DNA of 5,102 nt. Origin: an uncultured Geobacteraceae bacterium (GTDB lineage: Bacteria; Desulfobacterota; Desulfuromonadia; Desulfuromonadales; Geopsychrobacteraceae). This document shows positions 1-5,087 of this stretch, piece after piece. Where the stretch lies: the NCBI GenBank assembly GCA_937958075.1, contig CALFFB010000005.1:1-5102 (forward strand), read 5' to 3'. Made by a program: the position numbers and the translations under genes. The notes beneath the pieces are model-generated. The model worked only from the letters and a program-made list of their open reading frames with translations. It did no database searches and was not told the DNA's origin. Positions within the stretch are counted from its first letter, which is position 1; each line of letters begins with the position of its first letter.

Positions 1-1
1 A

Positions 2-18
2 CGCCCCCTTTGGGGGCG
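2..18. other. Perfect GC hairpin at the left edge
   Basis: CGCCCCC (2-8) and GGGGGCG (12-18) pair perfectly around a TTT loop. No U-tract follows directly on the plus strand (CCTTTAAAG comes next). It is probably either the end of an upstream plus-strand transcript or the first half of a double hairpin with the terminator at 24-52. The gene it would serve lies outside the window. Confidence 0.45.
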
Positions 19-23
19 CCTTT

Positions 24-52
24 AAAGCCCCGTCCTCTGGGCGGGGTTTTTT
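24..52 (+). terminator. Rho-independent terminator, possibly bidirectional
   Basis: CCCCGTCC (28-35) pairs with GGGCGGGG (39-46), with one G-U wobble, around a TCT loop. Six T follow at 47-52. AAAG at 24-27 can pair with the first T residues, giving an A-tract/stem/T-tract shape. It best fits a plus-strand transcript entering from the left of the window. On the minus strand the stem follows the stop of the 150-aa gene, whose TAA lies at 53-51. The minus-strand tail CTTTAAA is a weaker U-tract, so two-way termination is plausible but not certain. Confidence 0.75.
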
Positions 53-503
53 ACTTCCGACTTGGATCACCGAAACCGCTTTTCAGTGCAAGAAGCCGTG
101 GCGAAACCAAAGTACTTTTCCACACCTTACCGCGATCGTCGGTTAAAAAAACAGTAATTGTGGTTTTTCCAACCGTCTCAAATTTCGGTTCAATCTGGTA
201 ATCTTCAATGTCAAAATCGGCAATCAGTTTAGCGTGCGTCAATGCACCAGGTGGTTTCAGACGTTGTGCGTTGCGTAGCAGGCTATTGCGACACAGTTTG
301 GCCAGTTGCTGATTACGAGGAATGTTGAATTGTCCCGGGGTTATCTCCAGGCTCAGCAGATCAACGGTCACCTGACGAATGCCATAATGGTGTGCCAGCC
401 AGGCAATGTGTTCCGCTGAGGCAGCAAACATGTCGGCGATACCGGCCCCGAAACACAGGATGTGCTTTCGACCAAAAAGACGATCGGAGTGAGTTGTTGT
501 CAT
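51..503 (-). CDS. Unrecognised 150-aa protein
   Basis: I do not recognise this family. The ATG at 503-501 is chosen because GGAGAG lies 7 nt upstream on the minus strand, a good ribosome binding site. The frame ends in TAA within the left-edge terminator. The N-terminal third has a hydrophobic, glycine-containing strand (ILCFGAG, residues 15-21) followed by a helix-like stretch (about 24-40). A basic, asparagine-rich middle follows (about 60-85), then a C-terminal part with alternating polar and hydrophobic residues (TTITVFL, 114-120) that looks like beta strands. There is no signal peptide or clear membrane segment, and no metal-binding cysteine pattern. It is separated from the CPCC gene by about 350 bases containing repeats, so it is probably its own transcription unit. 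Coding status is supported by the ribosome binding site, natural-looking composition and placement before a terminator. Function is unknown. Confidence 0.65.
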   Translation of the reverse strand: MTTTHSDRLFGRKHILCFGAGIADMFAASAEHIAWLAHHYGIRQVTVDLLSLEITPGQFNIPRNQQLAKLCRNSLLRNAQRLKPPGALTHAKLIADFDIEDYQIEPKFETVGKTTITVFLTDDRGKVWKSTLVSPRLLALKSGFGDPSRK

Positions 504-550
504 AACGTTGCTCTCCGAGTTGCTGCCATGGGGCTTATCAACTGTTCATT

Positions 551-582
551 CTGGATTCCGGCCTGAACCCTGCCGGAATGAC
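551..582 (+). repeat. REP-like palindrome copy A
   Basis: CTGG is followed by the arm ATTCCGGC (555-562), a 9-nt loop, the perfectly complementary arm GCCGGAAT (572-579) and GAC. The architecture (CTGG, 8-nt arm, 9-nt loop, 8-nt arm, GAC) matches the copies at 818-849 and 5006-5037, but the inner arm bases differ (CCGGC instead of CCCGA). It lies about 48 bases upstream of the 150-aa gene start, so it falls in that gene's leader or promoter region. Confidence 0.75.
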
Positions 583-602
583 AGGGTTAGAGGGACAAAC
601 GG

Positions 603-634
603 AATGGCGTTGCTGTGTAATGGCGTTGCTGTTG
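603..634. repeat. Two-copy 16-bp tandem repeat
   Basis: AATGGCGTTGCTGT occurs at 603-616 and again at 619-632, giving a period of 16. It lies upstream of the 150-aa gene. It may be a simple slippage duplication, and no binding protein can be inferred. Confidence 0.7.
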
Positions 635-680
635 GTCTGTGCTTTGACTATGTGCTAACCTTCAATCTTGTTCTGTGCCG

Positions 681-739
681 CCGCGGTCCCACCCGGCAAG
701 TCGATAGGGGCGCAGGGTGCCGGTCGTGGGGTGGCGCGG
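681..739. other. GC-rich segment able to form a long hairpin
   Basis: CCGCG (681-685) and CCACCC (689-694) can pair with GGGTGG (729-734) and CGCGG (735-739), giving an 11-bp stem with a 3-nt bulge. CCGGCA (693-698) could alternatively pair with TGCCGG (718-723). GTCGATA occurs at 700-706 and again at 749-755. The segment is clearly richer in GC than the AT-richer DNA on either side. It could be a structured leader, a small RNA or a fragment of acquired DNA. No known RNA family is recognised. Confidence 0.3.
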
Positions 740-791
740 CCGGTTTCTGTCGATATCGGTAAACCACAATTTTGAAGCAACTACGAAATAT

Positions 792-808
792 CGTCATCCC
801 CGAATGCT
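792..808 (-). repeat. Half copy of the REP-like palindrome (copy B)
   Basis: CGTCATCCCCGA (792-803) followed by ATGCT repeats, with one mismatch over 17 bases, the start of copy C 25 bases further on (817-833). The complementary TCGGGG arm is missing, so this is a truncated copy that cannot form the hairpin alone. Confidence 0.65.
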
Positions 809-817
809 CGAAAATAC

Positions 818-849
818 GTCATCCCCGAGTGCTTCTATCGGGGAACCAG
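818..849 (-). repeat. REP-like palindrome copy C, just after the CPCC gene
   Basis: CCCCGA (823-828) pairs with TCGGGG (838-843) around a 9-nt loop. GTCAT stands at one end and CCAG at the other. One outer arm base is mismatched (GGGGAA where the other copies have GGGGAT). On the minus strand it begins 6 bases after the stop of the CPCC gene, so the transcript would carry a stable 3' hairpin. This could protect the mRNA end or help termination, although no good U-tract follows. Confidence 0.75.
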
Positions 850-855
850 ATGCTT

Positions 856-1905
856 TTATCGTTTTTTCCAGCAGGCATCAATCTTGATCCACAGCTTTTC
901 GGCGGCATCAGCATCCTCGACGGTAATCAACCGATCATACAGAACAGCGACAGGATGTTTGTTCGCTTCAAGCACTTGGGCACATTGTCGGCGCGCCTGG
1001 GTCAGGGAGCGGTCACCATTTTCACCACCTGCTACCAGGTCAGCGTCATGGTCATCCTGCCCTTTATCATGCCACTGACACAATGGGCAGCCTTCCGCAA
1101 GCCCCCTGGTTGTCAGGGTGGGGTAGCCGCAACAGGGGCAAATAAAGTGACCACGGCAGCACTCAGGATACAGCTCAAACCAGGTGCGCCGGGCGAAAAA
1201 GGGCGTCCAGATATTGATGGGTGCCCTGGGCAGAAGGGTGCGCCCCCAGGCAGCGCTTATTTCCCGGTTCTGCCCCTTGCGGTTGCGAATACGCAGAACC
1301 ACTGAACTGAAGCCGTGAAGCACCGCCACCACCAGACTGTCACGATCCAGGGTATCGTCAATCCATACTCCGGGCTCGGCAGTTCGCGGCATGGTTAAAG
1401 GGGGTTTAACAACCCCGTCCAGGTGATCCCAGAGAGCCCAGAGCTCACGCCTGAGAGCTTCCGCCTGCCACCACAACAAAAAGAGTTTGCCGTGGTTACG
1501 TTCTTTTCGCATGGCATCAAAGGTGGCGCATAACGGCCCTTTGATCCGTTGCACGACGCTGAGTTGATGGCGCTGATAGTCCTCACCGTCTTGCGGGCGA
1601 AAAATTGAGCCGAAATCACGGTAGTTGTTTCGCGCAACCTCCAGCCTATAGCCGAAGTTGATGGTGTCACTGACAGGGTCAAAATAACTTTCTTCCGGTG
1701 CACAGCCATACCAACCACAGATAGGGCACCAGCGGTCGTTCTCGGTGACAAAACAATCCAGGGCGGTGCAGGCGGAGCCGGACAGATTGACCGGATAGCC
1801 GCAGCAGGGGCAGGTATCGTAAATGGCCGCATCAAAATTGACGGCGCGATCGAGGGATTTGCCGACCCCCGTAAATTGCGGCAGGTGCAGGGGAACCTGT
1901 CGCAA
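856..1905 (-). CDS. Twin CPCC-domain region, C-terminal part of a frameshifted protein
   Basis: Taken alone, this 349-aa frame would have to start at a TTG (1905) with no ribosome binding site. I therefore treat it as the C-terminal part of the protein that starts at 3455. It carries two cysteine-rich modules of the CPCC type (Pfam Cys_rich_CPCC, from memory). The first has CPCCGYP at residues 32-38, CPIC at 60-63 and an EVARNNYRDFG tail near 89-99. The second has CPCCGYPTL at 256-264, CPLC at 273-276, then GQDD and SLTQAR near 282-305. The paired CPCC and CPxC motifs suggest one zinc site per module. That is expected for such knuckles but is not shown here. The linker (about 104-255) contains a tryptophan-rich helix-like stretch near 141-161. 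CPCC domains are usually found in short single-domain proteins, so two copies on a long protein are unusual. The stop TAA at 858-856 is followed at once by palindrome copy C. Molecular function is unknown. Confidence 0.75.
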   Translation of the reverse strand: MRQVPLHLPQFTGVGKSLDRAVNFDAAIYDTCPCCGYPVNLSGSACTALDCFVTENDRWCPICGWYGCAPEESYFDPVSDTINFGYRLEVARNNYRDFGSIFRPQDGEDYQRHQLSVVQRIKGPLCATFDAMRKERNHGKLFLLWWQAEALRRELWALWDHLDGVVKPPLTMPRTAEPGVWIDDTLDRDSLVVAVLHGFSSVVLRIRNRKGQNREISAAWGRTLLPRAPINIWTPFFARRTWFELYPECCRGHFICPCCGYPTLTTRGLAEGCPLCQWHDKGQDDHDADLVAGGENGDRSLTQARRQCAQVLEANKHPVAVLYDRLITVEDADAAEKLWIKIDACWKKR

Positions 1906-3455
1906 CTGGGGCGCAGATCAAACCAGATGCGCCGCCGGTTGACCCGCGATGACACACCCGTGCGTGTTGCCGTCGGCCAAAAAAACAGGGTATTGGTAAG
2001 GCAGCGCTCCATGTGGCGCTCGAAGCTGCGGCGCACCACCATTTCACGCTCGTTAACCGCGACAACCTCATAGGGAGTGGTATCCCAGCGGCTGATCCCC
2101 CGGCATTGTTCATCGTGGCCGGCTAAAAAGCTCCACAGTTTCAGCACCGTCTGCCCCGGCACGTACTTGTGGTTGTGCTCCCAACGAAACAGCGGCAGGG
2201 GAGTGGCATTGCGCAGATGGTCATAAAAAGCCAGGGTTTCAGCCAGGCAGGCTGCCATTTCCGGGCGGTGGCTGCGCTGGGAGGCTTCATGTCCGAGATA
2301 GGCGCGATCGGTATAGATGTGACGGTACAATAATCCGGTCAGTTTTTCTTCGAGAAGTTCCGCTTTATGCAGTAATCGGGTCGGACCCAGAACATAAAAC
2401 AGGCTCGCCATGCTGTCGCGATTGTCATAGTTGCCTGGCACGTGGCCGTTGCGGTAGAGCCAGGCTTCACAACAGCGATTTTTTGCTCCCTTAAGGCGAG
2501 TCGCGATCTGTTCCAGTTCCCCTTTATCACGACAAATTTGCCAGGCTTTGACCAGATTGTAGTGGGCGCGGGCGAGTTTTTCTTCGACAGGATCGTCATG
2601 AGGCTGACGGTTCTCACCGGTGTGCAGGGTTGCTTCCAGATAGTTGAGGCGTGCGATGGTCTTTTTGCCCAACCGGTAGGCAGGCCGCGGTTGGGTTGAT
2701 ATGCCTATCGGCCCGAAGGGTTTACTGCAGCCCTTTCTCTCTTTCAGGGTTTCACGTTCCAGCACGCGCAAGGCATCTCCTCGGGCCATGCGCTGATCCC
2801 ATGGGGAAGGAGGACGTGATAATGCTGTTTTCTTCACCGGTGGTGACAGACGCATCCGTTCGACAAAAGCTTCCAGCGTTTCGTTAAACAGGTGATGACA
2901 CCAAAACTCGACCAGCCAGCGAACACGCTCTGCCGCATCGGGAAGCAGGTGATAACGATAGTCCTGATAGGAAGTCAAAAAGAGGGCAAGGACTTCATTC
3001 AGCAGCCCTCGAAGCAGTTTTTCCGTCAGCAATAATTCTTTATCCCTTGCCCGGCGGCGGGTGGCATGCTGAGCGAGGCGCTTCCAGCCAGGTTGCAGGG
3101 CGTGCAGGCGTTCAACCATGGCGGCACCCCGGTAACGGATGATGGTCTGCCAATTTGGGCGCTGATCCTCGGGGATGGAGGTAAAAAGAGCCGCTACATC
3201 GTCAAGAAGTTTGAGCTTTTTCGCCATGGGGAGTAGAGGTGATTCTTCTGAGGACACAATTTCGGCGCGCACACGAATGAGTAGGGCGATAACAAATTCG
3301 TAACCGGCGCTGCCCTTGCAAAGGCAGGTCACAGGATAAAAGCGGGCAACCTGGAACTGCTTGCCACATTCAAGTCCATCAGCGGCCTGAACCAGACGAA
3401 ATAAGATACTGTCTGCATTCCGGTGCTGCTGCCCCGATTCGTCCGTACTTGCCAT
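1395..3455 (-). CDS. Unrecognised long protein, N-terminal part (frameshifted)
   Basis: The open frame is 686 codons long, but only residues 1-516 (3455 down to 1908) look like real protein. Beyond that, the frame reads the CPCC region out of register and becomes rich in Pro, Ala, Ser and Arg. Resuming in the -1 frame at 1908 gives a fused product of about 866 aa. The ATG lies 6 nt after the stop of the 180-aa gene. No good Shine-Dalgarno is visible, so translational coupling is likely. Visible features are cysteines C44 and C46 in a hydrophobic N-terminus, long basic helical stretches (about 75-205), a low-complexity Pro/Ser linker (205-220), more charged helices (285-415) and a compact KYVPGQTVLKLWSF segment (430-443). 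This last leads into WDTTPYEVVAV (457-467), which resembles a small beta-barrel module. I recognise no family, enzyme motif, Walker motif or nuclease motif. The predicted product is soluble. The role is unknown, perhaps linked to DinD through the shared operon. Confidence 0.7.
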   Translation of the reverse strand: MASTDESGQQHRNADSILFRLVQAADGLECGKQFQVARFYPVTCLCKGSAGYEFVIALLIRVRAEIVSSEESPLLPMAKKLKLLDDVAALFTSIPEDQRPNWQTIIRYRGAAMVERLHALQPGWKRLAQHATRRRARDKELLLTEKLLRGLLNEVLALFLTSYQDYRYHLLPDAAERVRWLVEFWCHHLFNETLEAFVERMRLSPPVKKTALSRPPSPWDQRMARGDALRVLERETLKERKGCSKPFGPIGISTQPRPAYRLGKKTIARLNYLEATLHTGENRQPHDDPVEEKLARAHYNLVKAWQICRDKGELEQIATRLKGAKNRCCEAWLYRNGHVPGNYDNRDSMASLFYVLGPTRLLHKAELLEEKLTGLLYRHIYTDRAYLGHEASQRSHRPEMAACLAETLAFYDHLRNATPLPLFRWEHNHKYVPGQTVLKLWSFLAGHDEQCRGISRWDTTPYEVVAVNEREMVVRRSFERHMERCLTNTLFFWPTATRTGVSSRVNRRRIWFDLRPSCDRFPCTCRNLRGSANPSIAPSILMRPFTIPAPAAAIRSICPAPPAPPWIVLSPRTTAGALSVVGMAVHRKKVILTLSVTPSTSAIGWRLRETTTVISAQFFARKTVRTISAINSASCNGSKGRYAPPLMPCEKNVTTANSFCCGGRRKLSGVSSGLSGITWTGLLNPL
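1903..1913 (-). other. Frameshift site at a CCCC run
   Basis: On the minus strand the zero frame reads CGC CCC AGT (1913-1905). Stepping back one base gives CCC CAG TTG, which joins residue 516 to the CPCC part. The -1 frame has a TGA just upstream (about 1921-1919), so the switch must occur downstream of that. Sensible protein sequence ends on one side and begins on the other within a few codons. A missing C (four instead of five) explains it most simply. The CCC codon also sits where it could re-pair one base back on C-CCC, so slippage by the ribosome is formally possible. Confidence 0.7.
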
Positions 3456-3461
3456 TGCCGG

Positions 3462-4004
3462 CTAATCCATGCCGATCCACCAGCCCAGCAAAAAGGCGGT
3501 GGCCAGAGAGACGGTATCGTACTTTCTTTGGGGGGCAACCTTCATGCGTTGATATTGGGGTAATCTTGCATGCCAGTTGTTGAAATGGGCCATCTCTTCT
3601 TCGGCATCGAGGTGAATCAGGGGCTCGGCGGGGAGATTGTCACGTTCGGATTGCTCGACTATCCGTTGCAGGGAGCGCAACATGTCACGAATGGGCCGCT
3701 CAAGCACCGCCGAGGCCAGGGTTTGCCCTGCCTCCAACCCGTAAGGGAAAGGGCGTTGCCATAGGCAGTGATATCCTTCCACCATCCCCTGGGCTGTTTT
3801 CTGAAGATCACGTGCGGAAAGATTTCTCCTCGTTTTGGTAATCTTGCTGGTGCTTTTAAAAAAACTTTCAGCACTTTTCAGGGCTGCTTTCAGATCACGA
3901 TGGGGAGTTCCTTCCGGCATAGGGCGCTGGAGCAGTCCATCTCGTAAAATATCAATGATCGGCAACAGCTCATCCGCATCGAGAAGAAAATTGGTTTTAT
4001 TCAT
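3462..4004 (-). CDS. Unrecognised 180-aa protein, second gene of the dinD operon
   Basis: The frame is open further upstream, but the ATG at 4004-4002 is preferred. It overlaps the dinD stop in ATGAATAA (8 nt), and a purine-rich GGGGAGGGG lies just upstream. The 57 residues before this ATG are dinD read in another frame. The protein is mostly helical in appearance. It has an acidic, leucine-rich N-terminus (LLDADELLPIIDIL, 7-20), a lysine and serine stretch (about 38-60), a central helix (95-120), an acidic patch (133-139) and a basic tract (152-162). It ends with a short hydrophobic C-terminus (SLATAFLLGWWIG, 166-178) that could be a membrane-contacting tail or a buried helix. No catalytic motif or family is recognised. 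The overlap with dinD and the 6-nt gap to the next gene indicate co-translation, so the product probably works with DinD or the CPCC protein. Confidence 0.75.
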   Translation of the reverse strand: MNKTNFLLDADELLPIIDILRDGLLQRPMPEGTPHRDLKAALKSAESFFKSTSKITKTRRNLSARDLQKTAQGMVEGYHCLWQRPFPYGLEAGQTLASAVLERPIRDMLRSLQRIVEQSERDNLPAEPLIHLDAEEEMAHFNNWHARLPQYQRMKVAPQRKYDTVSLATAFLLGWWIGMD

Positions 4005-4878
4005 TGAGCCCCTCCCCGTCGCCAGCCAGCCCCTTGGCATCTTTTTCTTCCAATTCCAGTACCGGCGGCGTATTTTTGAGTCGCTTTTCCACTGTGCTGA
4101 TAGGTTCGGCGGCGGGGATACTTTCCGGCATGATGCCACCGATGCGCTTGATTGCCTCGCGGACTTCACGGCCAACGGTCTCGTGTGCCTGGATCGCCTG
4201 CTGCTGGTTATTGATTGCTTCGCGCGTCAGCTTGTCTCTGGTCTGGGTCATGCGAAACTGGTTGGCGGCGAGCTCGATGGTGTCCATCCGATCGAGAAGG
4301 TTCTCCTTTTGGGCAATTCCTTTGCGTTGTTTGATCGCTGCGTTGCCGAGTCCGTTGTAAAGTCCCTTGTAACCGGCATCATGAAAGACCCCGAACATGC
4401 GGTTCTGCACCCCGGCTACGCGCGCCGCCCCGGAAAGAGCCTTGAATTCTTCCGAGGTTTGTTTGCGGATTTCGAGGCGTTCCTGGTCAGCCGCCAGGGC
4501 GTCGGATACTTCCTGCCGGCGCGCTTGAATGGCGAAATACTGTTGGGCGTTGGCGATTTCAGGCTTGCGTGGGTCGCCGTTCTGGGCGATCAGATAACAG
4601 GCAAATCGGGAGAGGTGGTAATCGTCGATGTTTCTGATGCTTCCGGAACCAAGATCGACCATTTTGCCGGCGTCGGCAAAATGGTTTTTCGGAATGTTTC
4701 CCGACTGTTCGCAGGAGACCATGGCTCTTTTGATGGCATCCTCGAAGCGTCGCCACTGGCTGTAGCCCAGCAGCGGCTGCAGGTCGCGGGCGCTCCAGTA
4801 TTCAGCTCCATGCTCGTTGATCTTCCTGATCTCTTCGAAAGATACATCTCCCCGTACCGGCAACCCGTTTTTTGTCAT
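3997..4878 (-). CDS. dinD: DNA damage-inducible protein D (DinD)
   Basis: The 293-aa product aligns well by eye with E. coli DinD (about 274 aa). Visible family blocks are FEEIRKIN with NGAEYWSARDLQPLLGYS-like text (residues 14-40), then LSRFACYLIAQNGDP (89-103), YFAIQARRQE (114-123), GYKGLYNG (169-176), RKGI (185-188), ELAANQFRMTQT (202-213) and VGREVR (235-240). The N-terminal WSARDL..LLGYS pattern resembles the Bro-N fold of phage antirepressors; that is my inference. Known biology: E. coli dinD belongs to the LexA/SOS regulon, and the protein antagonises RecA filaments and strand exchange in the cytoplasm. The C-terminal tail beyond about residue 265 is acidic and poorly conserved. The start ATG follows AGGAGGAGGGAC, an excellent ribosome binding site. 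It is the first gene of the cluster and overlaps the next by 8 nt. No E. coli-type SOS box is visible upstream, so its control here may differ. Confidence 0.93.
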   Translation of the reverse strand: MTKNGLPVRGDVSFEEIRKINEHGAEYWSARDLQPLLGYSQWRRFEDAIKRAMVSCEQSGNIPKNHFADAGKMVDLGSGSIRNIDDYHLSRFACYLIAQNGDPRKPEIANAQQYFAIQARRQEVSDALAADQERLEIRKQTSEEFKALSGAARVAGVQNRMFGVFHDAGYKGLYNGLGNAAIKQRKGIAQKENLLDRMDTIELAANQFRMTQTRDKLTREAINNQQQAIQAHETVGREVREAIKRIGGIMPESIPAAEPISTVEKRLKNTPPVLELEEKDAKGLAGDGEGLNE

Positions 4879-4881
4879 GTC

Positions 4882-4890
4882 CCTCCTCCT
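4882..4890 (-). promoter_or_regulatory. Strong ribosome binding site of dinD
   Basis: The minus strand reads AGGAGGAGG immediately before GACATG, a near-perfect Shine-Dalgarno at close spacing. It fixes the dinD start at 4878 and suggests high translation once the gene is transcribed. Confidence 0.85.
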
Positions 4891-4929
4891 GTTTGTTTGT
4901 AAAACTTAGATGGTGATTTTCTTAAGAGC

Positions 4930-4941
4930 CTTTTGCAAAAG
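4930..4941. promoter_or_regulatory. Perfect 12-bp palindrome upstream of dinD, candidate operator
   Basis: CTTTTGCAAAAG is a perfect palindrome lying about 50-60 bases upstream of the dinD ATG. It differs from the E. coli LexA consensus CTG-N10-CAG. On the minus strand it follows CATAAA, a weak -10-like hexamer with the poor -35 match TTAGAA 17 bases upstream, so it could overlap a transcription start. That promoter reading is tentative. The palindrome could be an operator for a LexA of different specificity or for another dimeric repressor. Confidence 0.35.
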
Positions 4942-4951
4942 TCTTTTATGC

Positions 4952-4985
4952 GTCATTCCCGAAACGATTCTAATCGGGAATCCAG
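4952..4985 (-). repeat. REP-like palindrome copy D
   Basis: ATTCCCGA (4955-4962) pairs perfectly with TCGGGAAT (4974-4981) around an 11-nt loop, with GTC at one end and CCAG at the other. It is a member of the same family as copies A, C and E, with a slightly longer loop. It forms an inverted pair with copy E, with the CCAG/CTGG ends facing each other over 20 bases. The core spacing recalls the Neisseria dRS3 type (ATTCCC, spacer, GGGAAT), but relation is not implied. Confidence 0.8.
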
Positions 4986-5005
4986 ATTGCAAACGGTTGA
5001 AAATG

Positions 5006-5037
5006 CTGGATCCCCGACTAAGACACTCGGGGATGAC
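5006..5037 (+). repeat. REP-like palindrome copy E
   Basis: CTGG is followed by ATCCCCGA (5010-5017), a 9-nt loop, the perfectly complementary TCGGGGAT (5027-5034) and GAC. Read in the same orientation, copy C shares its arms and the end of its loop (CAC before TCGGGG), so C and E are close relatives. They stand at opposite ends of the dinD cluster in opposite orientation. Confidence 0.8.
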
Positions 5038-5071
5038 CTAAAAGCCTCATGGTTGCTATCCACAAAACAAT

Positions 5072-5087
5072 GCGCTCAGTTCAGCGC
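5072..5087 (-). terminator. Small hairpin over the stop of the right-edge gene
   Basis: GCGCT (5072-5076) pairs with AGCGC (5083-5087) around 6 nt. On the minus strand a T-rich tail (ATTGTTTTG) follows. The stem is only 5 bp, so termination may be weak. It overlaps the putative TGA stop at 5078-5076. Confidence 0.35.

Larger units (their letters stand above)
504..855. other. Gene-free intergenic stretch with repeats
   Basis: This stretch of about 350 bases separates the CPCC gene from the 150-aa gene. I find no convincing gene in it. It holds one full REP-like palindrome (551-582), one half copy (792-808), a second full copy (818-849), a 16-bp tandem duplication (603-634) and a GC-rich foldable segment (681-739). 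The promoter of the 150-aa gene should lie here, but I cannot identify a convincing -35/-10 pair. The short frames crossing it are made largely of repeat sequence. Confidence 0.7.

Noticed and set aside
508..762. Plus-strand open frame of 84 codons
   Set aside because: It runs straight through palindrome copy A, the tandem repeat and the GC-rich hairpin. It has no ribosome binding site and its translation is cysteine- and arginine-rich noise.
655..780. Minus-strand frame of 41 codons from a TTG, ending NKIEG
   Set aside because: It has no ribosome binding site, a weak start and a proline/alanine-rich composition set by the GC-rich segment. It could be a gene remnant, but nothing in it is recognisable.
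792..849. Possible CRISPR array from the repeated CGTCATCCCCGA
   Set aside because: There are only two units with a 25-base period, no proper spacers and no cas genes. The repeats belong to the palindrome family found elsewhere in the window.
772..1305. Plus-strand open frame of 177 codons opposite the CPCC gene
   Set aside because: It is the antisense of the CPCC-domain frame, which has clear conserved motifs. It starts within the repeat copies and has no ribosome binding site.
4005..4175. Upstream extension of the 180-aa gene to an ATG at 4175
   Set aside because: The extra 57 residues are dinD sequence read out of frame. The ATG at 4004 has the purine-rich site and the typical stop/start overlap.
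3835..4902. Plus-strand open frame of 355 codons opposite dinD
   Set aside because: It is longer than dinD but wholly antisense to dinD and the start of the 180-aa gene. dinD is confirmed by family blocks along its full length and by a strong ribosome binding site.
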